Shown: positions 16,279 through 25,988, counted from the first letter of the stretch. The stretch is DNA of 38,055 nucleotides from an uncultured Ruminococcus sp. (GCA_947345935.1 CAMZZN010000022.1:1-38055), one strand, 5' to 3'. Notes: generated by a model not told the origin, from the sequence alone. Made by a program: numbers and translations.

Positions 16279-17160
16279 TTGAGAACCGCAGAAAACTGGA
16301 AAGACTATTTAATACTTGATACATCCGACGGAGAAAAGCTGGAGACATGGGGAGGAATAAGCCTGGTACGGCCCGATCCTCAGATAATCTGGAAAACCGA
16401 CAGAACGGATCCCCTCTGGAACAGCGCCGACGGGCACTATCTCCGCTCGAATCAGGGCGGCGGCAAATGGGAATTCCGCCGGAAGCTGCCGGAATCCTGG
16501 TGTATATCCTACAGGGAACTGAAATTCAATATTCGTCCCACCGGTTTCAAGCATACGGGACTTTTCCCGGAACAGGCTGTAAACTGGGACTTCATGGCGG
16601 AAAAAATAAAAAATTCCGGCAGAAAGATAAGCGTGCTGAATCTTTTTGCCTATACTGGCGGAGCAACCCTTGCCTGCGCTGCCGCAGGAGCAGAAGTATG
16701 CCATGTGGACGCCTCGAAGGGCATGGTGCAGTGGGCAAGGGACAATGCTGCAGCCTCCGGACTATCCGACAGACCCGTACGCTGGATCGTGGACGACTGC
16801 GAGAAGTTCATTGCCCGTGAAATACGCCGTGGCAGACGATACGACGCTGTAATAATGGATCCCCCCAGTTACGGCAGAGGTCCCGGAGGAGAGGTCTGGA
16901 AGCTTGAAAACTGCGTCTATGATCTTGTAAAACTCTGTTCGGGAGTTCTTTCTGAAAATCCGCTTTTCTTTCTGATAAACAGCTATACCGCCGGACTTTC
17001 GCCGTCCGTGATGGGGTATATTCTGGGCGCTGTCCTCACTGAAAAATTTGGCGGCAGCGTGACCTTTGACGAGATAGGTCTGCCGGTAAAATCCACCGGA
17101 ATGACGCTTCCGTGCGGCTCGACGGCGATATGGGAGAATGAAAATGAACAGTATCATTAA
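16279..17160 (+). CDS. Class I SAM-dependent methyltransferase, RlmI/RlmK-like
   Basis: A 293-residue protein from a TTG start with AGGTGG 8 bases upstream. The SAM-binding motif I is [18 protein letters not shown] (about residues 114-131), the acidic ribose-binding segment is VDASKGM and motif IV is [15 protein letters not shown]. These match the Methyltrans_SAM family of 23S rRNA methyltransferases (RlmI/RlmK/YwbD type), here without the N-terminal PUA domain. The likely target is RNA, with the site unknown. It overlaps ecfA1 by 23 bases, which suggests coupled translation. Confidence 0.85.
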   Translation: MRTAENWKDYLILDTSDGEKLETWGGISLVRPDPQIIWKTDRTDPLWNSADGHYLRSNQGGGKWEFRRKLPESWCISYRELKFNIRPTGFKHTGLFPEQAVNWDFMAEKIKNSGRKISVLNLFAYTGGATLACAAAGAEVCHVDASKGMVQWARDNAAASGLSDRPVRWIVDDCEKFIAREIRRGRRYDAVIMDPPSYGRGPGGEVWKLENCVYDLVKLCSGVLSENPLFFLINSYTAGLSPSVMGYILGAVLTEKFGGSVTFDEIGLPVKSTGMTLPCGSTAIWENENEQYH

Positions 17161-17992
17161 AATAGAGGATCTTCATTTCAGTTATGACTCCGACGGTGGG
17201 AAAGAAGTTCATGACGAAGTGCTGAAAGGCATAGATCTCACCATAGAGGAAGGTGAATTTGTAGCCGTCCTGGGTCATAACGGTTCGGGAAAGTCTACAC
17301 TGGCAAAGCATCTGAACGCTATTTTACTTCCTACGAAAGGAAAGGTTACCGTTGACGGTATCGATACGGCAGACGAAGGCAGACTCTTCGATCTTCGCCG
17401 CCGTGCAGGTATGGTTTTCCAGAATCCTGATAATCAGATAGTTTCCTCGATAGTGGAGGAGGATGTTGCATTCGCCCTGGAGAATCTCGGCGTTCCCTAT
17501 GAGGAGATGCGCCGCCGTGTGGACGAAGCGCTGAGATCCGTTAATATGTATGAATACCGTCTGCATTCTCCGGCGCAGCTTTCCGGCGGTCAGAAGCAAC
17601 GAGTCGCTATTGCCGGAATAATCGCTATGCAGCCGAAGTGCATAATTCTGGACGAGCCCACGGCGATGCTTGACCCCAGCGGCAGAAAGGAAGTTATGGC
17701 GACTGTGAAGCGTATGAATCGTGAACAGGGCATAACTGTGGTGCTTATCACCCATTATATGGATGAGGCGGCTCAGAGCGGCCGTGTGGTCGTTATCGAC
17801 AAGGGCAGGCTGATAATGGACGGCAAGCCGGAAAAGGTCTTTGCGCAGGTTGACCGAATGAAAGAGATCGGTCTTGACGTGCCGCAGGTGACGGAGCTTG
17901 CATGGGAACTGAATAAAGCCGGGTATGATATTTCTCCGGAGATAATCACCGAAGATCAGTGCGTGGATGCACTTCTCAGGCTTATAGGCTGA
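17138..17992 (+). CDS. ecfA1: ECF transporter ATPase EcfA1 (CbiO family)
   Basis: A 284-residue ABC ATPase. Walker A is GHNGSGKST (residues 46-54), signature LSGGQ (148-152), Walker [13 protein letters not shown] with Glu173, and the switch His is in LITHYMDEA. The C-terminal extension ([18 protein letters not shown]) is typical of ECF ATPases. With EcfA2 and EcfT it energises interchangeable substrate-binding S components that import vitamins and trace nutrients. ATG 17138 overlaps the methyltransferase gene; a second ATG lies at 17144. Confidence 0.95.
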   Translation: MKMNSIIKIEDLHFSYDSDGGKEVHDEVLKGIDLTIEEGEFVAVLGHNGSGKSTLAKHLNAILLPTKGKVTVDGIDTADEGRLFDLRRRAGMVFQNPDNQIVSSIVEEDVAFALENLGVPYEEMRRRVDEALRSVNMYEYRLHSPAQLSGGQKQRVAIAGIIAMQPKCIILDEPTAMLDPSGRKEVMATVKRMNREQGITVVLITHYMDEAAQSGRVVVIDKGRLIMDGKPEKVFAQVDRMKEIGLDVPQVTELAWELNKAGYDISPEIITEDQCVDALLRLIG

Positions 17993-18009
17993 TAATACCG
18001 TCATCTTAC

Positions 18010-18130
18010 GTGGGGACGCTGTCCCCACACCCCTGCCAAAGGGGGGACTCCCCACGGTGTGGGGAGATGTCGGCTTGCCGACAGAGGGGCATCGCTCCTG
18101 TAAGGAGTACATCCCCTTTGGAAACCCAAT
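18010..18130 (+). repeat. GC-rich chain of short hairpins, copy A, between ecfA1 and ecfA2
   Basis: Ordered perfect hairpins: GTGGGGAC/GTCCCCAC (18010-18028), CTCCCCAC/GTGGGGAG (18048-18066), GTCGGC/GCCGAC (18069-18082) and CTCC/GGAG (18095-18107). An outer stem CCAAAGGGG (18036-18044) pairs with CCCCTTTGG (18113-18121). It ends GGAAACCCAATATTGATT. The copy at 37943-38055 keeps the same stems with paired base changes. No ORF. Confidence 0.75.
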
Positions 18131-18132
18131 AT

Positions 18133-18175
18133 TGATTATTTTCATTACCCCGTAAAGGGGCAACGAAAATAATCA
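18133..18175. repeat. Nested hairpin adjoining the ecfA1-ecfA2 repeat cassette
   Basis: TGATTATTTTC (18133-18143) pairs exactly with GAAAATAATCA (18165-18175), enclosing CCCC/GGGG with loop GTAAA. It immediately follows the cassette and may be its flank or a weak terminator. The remaining bases to 18282 hold a TTGACA (18206-18211) with only a poor -10. Confidence 0.55.
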
Positions 18176-18282
18176 GAGTGAGTGTTCATAGATGAAGATT
18201 TCTTTTTGACATGGACGTAGGAAACAGAATAACATGAGCTGACGGCATTGTATAGCCTGATACCGATAAGGAGGTTTTTTGT

Positions 18283-19146
18283 TTGCCAATACTTGAAACG
18301 CAGGAGCTGACTTATGTTTACAGTCCTGGAACGCCGTTTGAAAAAACGGCTGTGGATCACGTAAACATTTCCATTGAAAAAGGCGAAATGATAGGCGTAA
18401 TGGGTCATACGGGTTCGGGAAAATCCACGCTGATCCAGCATTTCAACGGACTTCTCAGACCAACTTCCGGAAAAGTTCTTCTTGACGGAAAGGATATATG
18501 GGAGGACAAAACGAAGATACGTGACGTCCGTTTCAGGGTCGGGCTTGTTTTTCAGTATCCCGAATATCAGCTTTTTGAGGAAACGGTCTTTAAAGATATA
18601 GCCTTTGGTCCCAGGAATATGGGACTGGAAGAGGCGGAGATAAAGCGTCGTGTTCTTGAAACGGCTCATGATATAGGTTTGCCGGAGGAACTTATGGAAC
18701 GGTCGCCTTTTGATCTTTCCGGAGGTCAGAAAAGACGTGTCGCAATTGCAGGAGTAATGGCAATGGAGCCCGATGTGCTTATCCTTGACGAACCTACAGC
18801 CGGTCTTGATCCTGCCGGCAGAGACAAGATACTGGGTCATATAAAAGCTTATCATCGCAGAACCGGTAACACAACGCTTATCGTTTCCCACAGTATGGAA
18901 GATATAGCGTCGTTTGCAGACAGGATACTTGTGATGAGCGATTCAAGGCTTTTCTGCTTTGACGATACGGTAAAGGTCTTTGCACGGTCGGAGGAGATCT
19001 CCGCTATCGGTTTGGATGTTCCTCAGATAACCAGAGTATTTGACAAGCTGAAAAAGCGGGGAGCAGATTTCGGAAAAGAAGTCTACACCGTGGAATATGC
19101 AAAAAATCTGCTGCTGAAAAGGCTCAGTGAAAGAGAGGTCCCCTGA
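18283..19146 (+). CDS. ecfA2: ECF transporter ATPase EcfA2 (CbiO family)
   Basis: A 287-residue ABC ATPase from a TTG start, with AAGGAGG 9 bases upstream. Walker A is GHTGSGKST (41-49), signature LSGGQ (145-149), Walker B LILDEPTAGLDP with Glu170, switch His in IVSHSMED. It forms the heterodimer with EcfA1. The two ATPase genes are normally adjacent; here a 290-bp gap filled by repeat sequence separates them. It ends one base before the ecfT start. Confidence 0.95.
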   Translation: MPILETQELTYVYSPGTPFEKTAVDHVNISIEKGEMIGVMGHTGSGKSTLIQHFNGLLRPTSGKVLLDGKDIWEDKTKIRDVRFRVGLVFQYPEYQLFEETVFKDIAFGPRNMGLEEAEIKRRVLETAHDIGLPEELMERSPFDLSGGQKRRVAIAGVMAMEPDVLILDEPTAGLDPAGRDKILGHIKAYHRRTGNTTLIVSHSMEDIASFADRILVMSDSRLFCFDDTVKVFARSEEISAIGLDVPQITRVFDKLKKRGADFGKEVYTVEYAKNLLLKRLSEREVP

Positions 19147-19147
19147 A

Positions 19148-19954
19148 TTGCTGAGAGATATTACAATAGGACAGTATTTCCCGGGAAACAGCCTTATACA
19201 CAGGCTTGATCCCAGGTTTAAAATAGTTATAACCGTGCTTTACATCATCATGCTTTTTGCCGGGGGAACATATACCGGACTGGCGATCGGAGCAGCTTAC
19301 GCTCTTATTGCCATTGCATTGTCAAAAATAAAGCCGAAGATGTTTGTAAAAAGCATAAAGCCTATTATGCCGTTTCTGTTAATAACGGCTCTGATAAATC
19401 TTCTGCTGGTAAGCTCCGGCGAGATACTCTGGCAGTGGAAGTTCCTGAAAATTACCGATGCCGGAATCAATATAAGCGTATTCATGATAATAAGGATCGT
19501 TCTGCTCATCGCCGGAACTTCGCTGCTGACCTACACTACGTCGCCTATTACTCTTACCGACGCTATAGAGAGACTTCTTTCGCCGCTGAAAAAGCTGAAA
19601 TTTCCGGTACATGAGCTTGCTATGATGATGTCCATAGCCCTGCGTTTTATCCCTACGCTGATCGAGGAAACAGACAAGATAATGTCTGCCCAGAAAGCAA
19701 GGGGAGCGGAGATAGATACCGGAAGTTTTATCACCAGGGCAAGGAATCTGGTGTCAATACTCGTGCCGCTGTTTATATCTTCGTTCCGGAGAGCAGACGA
19801 ACTGGCGACCGCCATGGAATGCCGCTGCTATAACGGCGGCGCAGGGCGTACCCGGCTGAGGCAGCTTAAATCAGCTCCCAGGGATTACGCTGCACTTTTT
19901 GTGACTGCTGCATTTTTAGCGGGAGTAATAATCATCGGCAGAATATGGTCCTGA
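19148..19954 (+). CDS. ecfT: ECF transporter transmembrane component EcfT
   Basis: A 268-residue membrane protein. TTG 19148 is chosen because it gives MLRDITIGQYFPGNSLIHRLDPR, the usual EcfT N-terminus, and GAGAGGT lies 10 bases upstream inside ecfA2; a GTG at 19127 is possible but atypical. There are four to five hydrophobic segments, then the coupling region with the AxG-type motifs KARGAEI and AMECRCYNGG that contact the ATPases. No S component is encoded in this window, so the module is presumably shared (group II ECF). Confidence 0.92.
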   Translation: MLRDITIGQYFPGNSLIHRLDPRFKIVITVLYIIMLFAGGTYTGLAIGAAYALIAIALSKIKPKMFVKSIKPIMPFLLITALINLLLVSSGEILWQWKFLKITDAGINISVFMIIRIVLLIAGTSLLTYTTSPITLTDAIERLLSPLKKLKFPVHELAMMMSIALRFIPTLIEETDKIMSAQKARGAEIDTGSFITRARNLVSILVPLFISSFRRADELATAMECRCYNGGAGRTRLRQLKSAPRDYAALFVTAAFLAGVIIIGRIWS

Positions 19955-19967
19955 ATGTGAGGAAAAA

Positions 19968-22900
19968 ATGGAGAACGGAAACAAAATGGAACAAATGCTG
20001 CTTTCAGATCCTGATCCCGGCAGAAAAAGAAACAGAAAACGTCTGGAGAGGTTCAGGAGAAGCAGATTTCATAATATAATAGAAGCAATATCCGGCAGAA
20101 TGTACACAGCCGGAAAGCGCTTTGGTAAAAGCAGATTCTATGACATAATGTACGGAAAGGGCGTATTCTTTTTCCTGCTGTCTTTTTTCATCCCGGCTTT
20201 TATCTTTGCTTACGGCTTTGCCGAGAATGGCATACGCCCCTTTGACAGCGACGGCAGCAGCCAGATGCTCGTTATAGACCTCTGGCATCAGTATTATCCG
20301 TTTTTCCGTGTAGAACGTGAAAAACTGCTGTCCGGCGGTTCTTTCCTTTATTCATGGCAGAATGGGCTGGGCTCTGATTTTTTATCGCTTATCGCCTACT
20401 ATGCCGCAAGTCCGATCAACTGGATATCGGTATTTTTTGGAGCAGACCACGTAAGAGAAGCTCTCTCTTTTATACTCGTGGGAAAGATCGGATTTGCAGG
20501 AGCGTTTTTCAGTTGTTTTCTGAGATATACATATAAGCGGCGTGATTTTTCCCTGTGTATTTTTTCGTCGATGTACGCTCTTTGCAGCTATATGCTTGGC
20601 TATTACTGGAACGTCATGTGGTTCGATACCATTGCGCTGTTCCCCCTTGTGATGATGGGAATAGTCGCTATAGCACGTGAGGGAAAGTGGAAGGTCTTTA
20701 CTTTTGCGCTTGCGCTGTCTCTTTTTTCAAATTACTATATAGGTTTATTTACCTGTATTTTCTGCGTATTCATGTTTGCGGCTTCGGGGATAATTGAATT
20801 CAGAGGGATAAAAGATCTTCTCCGCAAGATATTCATAATGATACGTTCGTCGGTTTTGGCGATAGCGCTGGCGGCGTTTATACTGCTGCCGTCGTATTAC
20901 GGTCTGAAGCTCACCTACAGCGCAAACAATACTTTTCCTGAAGAAACTATACAGAACTATAAGTGGAACGAGATATTCGCCAATATGATATCCTACAAGA
21001 ATCCCACGGCTCTTGACGGACTTCCCAATTTTTCCAGCGGTATGCTGGCTGTAATGCTTTTCGGAGTATTTATGCTGTCCTTCGGCGTAAAGATAAGGGA
21101 AATGGGAGCATATTCGCTTATGCTCGGACTTATTGTGGTAAGCTGCAATATCAACAAGCTCGATCTCATCTGGCACGGATTGCACGTTCCGAACCAGATT
21201 CCGCACCGATACGCTTTTATATTCAGTTTTGTGTTGATAGCCATGGCGTACAGAGCCTACGATGTTCTGTTAAAGAACGGTATAAAGGCGTATCAGCTTT
21301 TGCTGATGCTTGCGGGGCCGGTGCTGGTGTTCTGGTGCGAGCGGCTTTACTACGTTAAAGATGAGAACGACTCCAAAAAGGAATATCTCCGTTTTCGTTC
21401 TGTCGGATTTGATAACGGCGTAAAGTATGCCGCCGTTGTCGCAGTCTTACTGCTGGCGCTTTGCGTTGCCGTAAGGCTCATACCGCTTAAAAAGAAAAGG
21501 ATAAGAAACGGAGTTTCAAATATTATTCTTACAGCGTCGGCTGCCGTATCTTTGATGTGCATTATAATTTTTATCTACAAATATGAATATAGGAAAGAAA
21601 GCCTTGATATATCGGCTTCCGTAAAGAAGTCCATGATAATAACGGCGGCGTACTTTATGATATTCCTGACGGTAAAGATTTTTCCGTTCCGCAGGAAAGC
21701 CGCAAGGAACTTCTTTATGAATGCTGCGGTTGGAACGGCAGTGTTTTCGGAACTTATAAGCAATGCCGGAATAGGTCTTGGCACGCTGACTCCTTCGTCG
21801 TACGGCAGCTATCCCGCTAACGGGAGAGAAGTACAGTCGCTTCTGAACAAGGCTTCAAACAGTGAAGAAAGTCTCTTTTACCGCACGGAGACAGCCGCTC
21901 CGTGGTCGTTGAACAACAGCGCTCTCTATGGCTATAACGGAGTTTCGCAGTTTTCATCCACTGCGAATGTGTCGGTGACGACTCTTTATTCACGTCTCGG
22001 ACTTTATGCCTCTGAGGCAGGGAACAGATATTACTACAGAACGTCGACGCCTGTGGTCAATTCCCTTCTCGGACTGCGGTATATCATCGGCTGCAACGGG
22101 CCTCTGAATACCGAGGAGAAATTTCTTGAATATATTGATTCGGCAGGGCCGTCATATCTTTACAGAAATAAATATCACTTGTCGCTGGGATTTATGATGA
22201 ACGAGGAGATACTTGACCTCAAAGACAGCGCCGGTATCAATCCTCTGGAGTATCAGAACGATATTGTCAGGCTGGCGGCGGGGATCGACAAACCGATCTT
22301 CAATGCATACGCAGTGAAGCTTGTGGAGCGCAGCGGAATGGATGTAACGAAAAACGGCTTCGGAAATTATACGTTCCGCACTACCGAAAACGACGACGGA
22401 AGCGAGCCGGGCGTCACATACAGTTACGATGGACGTGAGGGTGCGGTTCTCTATGCATATATGGGATCGTCCGGCAGCAGCGTCAAGGATATCCAAATAA
22501 GCTGCGACGATATCTGGGTAATGCCAAACGACGATAAGGATCTTATAAAGTCATATCCCATTGTTGTTCCTCTGGGAAACAGCGGAGAGGGAACTGTGTC
22601 AAAGGTACATATGACTGTGAGAGACGGCAAAACGTCTGGTAATTATCAGCTGAAGCCGTATACTATGGAGCTTGATCTGTTTGAGAAATTTTACAGCGAG
22701 CTTGCCGACGAACAGCTTGAAATAACAAGCTTTAAGGATACGGAGATAAAGGGAACGATCACCGCTGAAAAAGACGGCGTGATGTACCTGTCGATTCCCT
22801 ATGAAAAGGGCTGGTCGGTTTATATCGACGGAAAGAAAGCAGATACTTTCAAGGTGCTCCATGCAATGCTGGGAGCAAGAGTAACGAAGGGCAGCCACGA

Positions 22901-23129
22901 TATTGTGCTGAAATATTCCCCTGAGGGATTTAAAGAAGGACTGGTTATATCCGGAGCAGGAGCAGCCGTTACAGGTATTGTTATCTGGTTTGATTACCGC
23001 AGAAAAAAGAAGAAAAAGCGCAGAGGAAGAATTCCGGAAAGCGTCTCTGACGATATTGACGGAAATTACGATCTGCCGGAGGAGGAAAATGAGGAATCTG
23101 AAAGTAATGACGGCTTACCGTGGGACTAA
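19968..23129 (+). CDS. YfhO-family multi-pass membrane protein
   Basis: A 1,053-residue protein. After a basic cytoplasmic N-terminus of about 60 residues come about a dozen hydrophobic segments up to residue 600, then a large extracytoplasmic domain and one more membrane segment near residue 1,000. GWSVYIDGKKADTF near residue 948, followed by LGARVTKGSHDIVLKYSPEGF, is the characteristic C-terminal motif of YfhO proteins. These are GT-C-like membrane proteins; in Firmicutes some glycosylate lipoteichoic acid. A cell-surface sugar-transfer role is inference. The tail has a Lys/Arg cluster, then an acidic end. Its last 41 bases overlap truA. Confidence 0.88.
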   Translation: MENGNKMEQMLLSDPDPGRKRNRKRLERFRRSRFHNIIEAISGRMYTAGKRFGKSRFYDIMYGKGVFFFLLSFFIPAFIFAYGFAENGIRPFDSDGSSQMLVIDLWHQYYPFFRVEREKLLSGGSFLYSWQNGLGSDFLSLIAYYAASPINWISVFFGADHVREALSFILVGKIGFAGAFFSCFLRYTYKRRDFSLCIFSSMYALCSYMLGYYWNVMWFDTIALFPLVMMGIVAIAREGKWKVFTFALALSLFSNYYIGLFTCIFCVFMFAASGIIEFRGIKDLLRKIFIMIRSSVLAIALAAFILLPSYYGLKLTYSANNTFPEETIQNYKWNEIFANMISYKNPTALDGLPNFSSGMLAVMLFGVFMLSFGVKIREMGAYSLMLGLIVVSCNINKLDLIWHGLHVPNQIPHRYAFIFSFVLIAMAYRAYDVLLKNGIKAYQLLLMLAGPVLVFWCERLYYVKDENDSKKEYLRFRSVGFDNGVKYAAVVAVLLLALCVAVRLIPLKKKRIRNGVSNIILTASAAVSLMCIIIFIYKYEYRKESLDISASVKKSMIITAAYFMIFLTVKIFPFRRKAARNFFMNAAVGTAVFSELISNAGIGLGTLTPSSYGSYPANGREVQSLLNKASNSEESLFYRTETAAPWSLNNSALYGYNGVSQFSSTANVSVTTLYSRLGLYASEAGNRYYYRTSTPVVNSLLGLRYIIGCNGPLNTEEKFLEYIDSAGPSYLYRNKYHLSLGFMMNEEILDLKDSAGINPLEYQNDIVRLAAGIDKPIFNAYAVKLVERSGMDVTKNGFGNYTFRTTENDDGSEPGVTYSYDGREGAVLYAYMGSSGSSVKDIQISCDDIWVMPNDDKDLIKSYPIVVPLGNSGEGTVSKVHMTVRDGKTSGNYQLKPYTMELDLFEKFYSELADEQLEITSFKDTEIKGTITAEKDGVMYLSIPYEKGWSVYIDGKKADTFKVLHAMLGARVTKGSHDIVLKYSPEGFKEGLVISGAGAAVTGIVIWFDYRRKKKKKRRGRIPESVSDDIDGNYDLPEEENEESESNDGLPWD

Positions 23130-23823
23130 ATATCACGGTTTTCAGCGGCAGAGCAATGCGGTAACGGTTCAGGAAACCCTTGAAAAGCATATCTCAAAGG
23201 TGCTGAACGAAAACGTGACTATAATCGGATGCTCAAGGACGGATACGGGAGTTCATGCCAACAGTTTCTGTTTTAACGTAAAGACAGACAGCGGCATTTC
23301 CTGTCTGGGATTTCAGAGGGGCGTGAACGGAGAACTTCCGGATGATATCTCGATACTAAGCTGCGAAGATGCGCCCCTTGATTTTCATGCACGATTTGAC
23401 TGTATAGGCAAGGAGTATATATATAAGATGCACTGCAGCGAGTCGAAAAATCCATTTGCTCCCGATCTGATGTTCCATTACAGGAGAAAATTTGATATTG
23501 AATCTGCCAGGCGAGCTGCGGAATATTTGGTGGGCGAGCATGATTTTGCATCATTCTGTGCTGATTGTACAAATGTTTCTACAACTGTGCGCACAATTTA
23601 TTCATTTGAAATAGAAAATTGTGGAGATTCGGTGACAATGCTTGTAAAAGGCAACGGTTTTTTGTATAATATGATTAGGATCATTGTAGGGACGCTTTTA
23701 GATATAAGTGAAAAGCGGATATCCCCTGACGATATTCCGGAAATACTTGAGGCAAAGAACAGGCTGAGGGCAGGCAGAACGGCTATGGCTCACGGACTGT
23801 ATCTTAACCGTGTGTTTTATTGA
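23089..23823 (+). CDS. truA: tRNA pseudouridine synthase TruA
   Basis: A 244-residue enzyme that makes pseudouridine at tRNA positions 38-40. The catalytic Asp52 lies in CSRTDTGVHA; DFHARF, KEYIYK and FLYNMIRIIVGTLL are further family blocks. ATG 23089 was chosen because GGAGGA precedes it and it gives the canonical N-terminus leading to YRGTKYHGFQRQ. The gene starts inside the end of the YfhO gene, so the two are translationally linked. Confidence 0.95.
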   Translation: MRNLKVMTAYRGTKYHGFQRQSNAVTVQETLEKHISKVLNENVTIIGCSRTDTGVHANSFCFNVKTDSGISCLGFQRGVNGELPDDISILSCEDAPLDFHARFDCIGKEYIYKMHCSESKNPFAPDLMFHYRRKFDIESARRAAEYLVGEHDFASFCADCTNVSTTVRTIYSFEIENCGDSVTMLVKGNGFLYNMIRIIVGTLLDISEKRISPDDIPEILEAKNRLRAGRTAMAHGLYLNRVFY

Positions 23824-23850
23824 TGAAATATAGAAAGGGTGTGAGATCCT

Positions 23851-25026
23851 TTGCCGAAGATGTATGACAAAAACGACATAGTTGATCTTAAAAACAGAAA
23901 GATACGGCAGCGGCGAATGAAAAAGCTGCTCGTGTTCCTGACAGCCGCAGCGCTCCTGGTAACGCTGTTCGCTACGAGAGGATTGTGGCTCCCTATAGTG
24001 AAAGGTTGGGGCAACCGATATAAGACCATTGTCAATTCCGGCAAGCTTGCCGACGGAAATTTCCCCATAAATGTAAACGGCGGCGAAGATTATCAGATGC
24101 GGTATACCGTTAAGCGGATAATGGTGCAGGACGATACGAGTCTGTACATATATGATATTGACGGTAGTCTGCTTAAAAAGAGACAGCACGCATACAGCAA
24201 CCCGAAGCTCTGCGTGGCGAACGGCAGGGCTCTCTTGTATGAGAGCGGAGGAAACGAGTTTTCCGTGGAGGACGAGGATGAGGTGTACTACAGCCGACGT
24301 TTCGACAATAACATATATTTTGCAAGGCTCAGTTCCGACGGTGTGACCGCCGTTGTTACAGAGTCGGCAGACTATAGTTGCGAGCTTAAAGTCTACGATA
24401 AAAAAGGAACGCTCATATATGAGAGAAAATGCACGGATATGCTCGTTGATCTCAGCTTTATCAATGAAAGCAGCGGATGTGTATTAGGTTTTCTGTCGGC
24501 GGAAAACGGGCAGCTCACCACAAAGATAAGGGAGATAAGCTTTGACAGCAAGGGAGAAAAATGGACGTCTCCCGGATTTAATGCCTGCGCTTACGAAATA
24601 TTCGGCTCGTCTGAGGGCACTTTCGTCTACGGCGACACCGCCTGCGGATATATTGATCCGGACGGACAGATAAGCTCATATTACGAGTACGATGGTACGT
24701 GTGTGTCAGGCGCAAGTATGAGCGGAAAATCGGCGGTAGTAGTCAATAATGACGACAGAAGAACATATACGGCGGCGCTTTTTTCCGGAAACGGCAAAAA
24801 GCCGCTGGTTATTGAGCTGGAATCTCCGGCGGTAGCAGTATCCGTATTCAGAGGGCTTGCATATATACTGACGCAGGAAGAGGTGCAGGCGTATGATTTC
24901 AGCGGACACCTCCGGTCAACGGCAAAGGTCAACGATTCGTATTACGGATTTGTCAGAAGCGACGATCATATTTTTCTAAAGGGCTTTGACAAGATAGACC
25001 GTATCGACTACGATACGGGAACATGA
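23851..25026 (+). CDS. Membrane-anchored DUF5711-like protein, beta-propeller-type repeats
   Basis: A 391-residue protein, probably from TTG 23851 with AAAGGGTGTGA upstream; ATG 23860 is the alternative. Residues about 22-45 form one transmembrane helix after a very basic N-terminus (RKIRQRRMKK), giving an N-in anchor with an outside domain. That domain (50-391) is beta-rich, with recurring units such as LYIYDIDGSLL, LKVYDKKGTLI and VQAYDFSGHL, as in a propeller. This fits the DUF5711 family often found next to CvpA-like genes, as here. The function is unknown. Confidence 0.7.
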   Translation: MPKMYDKNDIVDLKNRKIRQRRMKKLLVFLTAAALLVTLFATRGLWLPIVKGWGNRYKTIVNSGKLADGNFPINVNGGEDYQMRYTVKRIMVQDDTSLYIYDIDGSLLKKRQHAYSNPKLCVANGRALLYESGGNEFSVEDEDEVYYSRRFDNNIYFARLSSDGVTAVVTESADYSCELKVYDKKGTLIYERKCTDMLVDLSFINESSGCVLGFLSAENGQLTTKIREISFDSKGEKWTSPGFNACAYEIFGSSEGTFVYGDTACGYIDPDGQISSYYEYDGTCVSGASMSGKSAVVVNNDDRRTYTAALFSGNGKKPLVIELESPAVAVSVFRGLAYILTQEEVQAYDFSGHLRSTAKVNDSYYGFVRSDDHIFLKGFDKIDRIDYDTGT

Positions 25027-25070
25027 TATTCTGAAGGGAGGAATGGCGTGGAGACAAACCATGTCAGGCA

Positions 25071-25988
25071 ATGGTTATGGGTTCACAATTCTGGTGGTTT
25101 TACGACGTTCTTGCAGCGTCGGCAGTAATGATTATGGTGTTTTTATCGGGACGAAGGGGCATTTTCAAGTCTCTGCTTCAGTTATCCGGATATTTTCTGG
25201 CTTTCGTGATAGCATTTTCCGTAAGCGGATCTATTTCAAAGGGGTTCTATAAGAGCAGCGTAAGGAACAGCAATGTAAAAAAAATAACGAAAAGCGTAGC
25301 GTCCGTGGATTTTATCGCCGAAATTACGGATTATATCGAGGAGGAATTCGATTTCTCTGGAGAGATAGAATACGGTCGTCTGGAGAAGATCTATACGGAG
25401 AAAAATACTCTGGGGCTTAGCTGCGACGAGCAGATATACCGGTATGTTTCCGCTATCTATCCAGACAAGATAGGCAATGAAAACGTTTTTTACCGTAAGC
25501 TTCACAAGGGCTACGGAGATATAATAAACGGCATCATATCGGAGAATCTCGTTGCGTATGCCGGCGAGACGGCAGCCGATGAGATAGTCCGGCATCCCGA
25601 AACAATGAACGAGCTTATACCTCTTCTTCTTGATCCGGAGGGCAGCCGGGCGGCGGCAGAATACATAGCCGACAGCTACACCGGGGCGCCGTACAGGAAA
25701 ATAATCCGTCTTATAAGTTTCCTGGCGATACTTGCGCTGCTTATCGCCGTAACGGTTTTCCTGGTAAATTCCACTTTCAAAACGGCAGGTTTTCAAAGCC
25801 TCGGATCGCATATCGGCGGAGCCCTTGCTGGTATTCTGCCGGGCGTGGTGATAGTTGTGTTCATTGCGGCGTGCGTGCGTCTCAATGTTATCTGCGGCGA
25901 GGATAAAATGCTGTTCTTTAATAATGAAGCTATCGAAAAAACATATATTTTCAGGCATATATACGGCTTTATAACATCAAATTTCTAA
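25071..25988 (+). CDS. CvpA-family membrane protein; start uncertain
   Basis: A 305-residue protein with hydrophobic segments near residues 10-30, 35-55, 215-235 and 250-272. The last, IGGALAGILPGVVIVVFI, resembles the closing segment of CvpA (colicin V production) proteins. A hydrophilic insert of about 150 residues lies between. The start is odd: the good ribosome site AAGGGAGG (25034-25041) serves ATG 25043, which is in another frame. In the CvpA frame a stop at 25032 is followed by no start codon until ATG 25071 (or 25077). A one-base frame change near 25046-25070 would join them. Confidence 0.75.
   Translation: MVMGSQFWWFYDVLAASAVMIMVFLSGRRGIFKSLLQLSGYFLAFVIAFSVSGSISKGFYKSSVRNSNVKKITKSVASVDFIAEITDYIEEEFDFSGEIEYGRLEKIYTEKNTLGLSCDEQIYRYVSAIYPDKIGNENVFYRKLHKGYGDIINGIISENLVAYAGETAADEIVRHPETMNELIPLLLDPEGSRAAAEYIADSYTGAPYRKIIRLISFLAILALLIAVTVFLVNSTFKTAGFQSLGSHIGGALAGILPGVVIVVFIAACVRLNVICGEDKMLFFNNEAIEKTYIFRHIYGFITSNF

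Noticed and set aside
25043..25252. Independent 69-codon gene with the good ribosome site
   Set aside because: It overlaps the conserved CvpA-like frame, has no recognisable features after the first dozen residues, and is better explained as a shifted start of that gene; kept as a finding rather than a feature.
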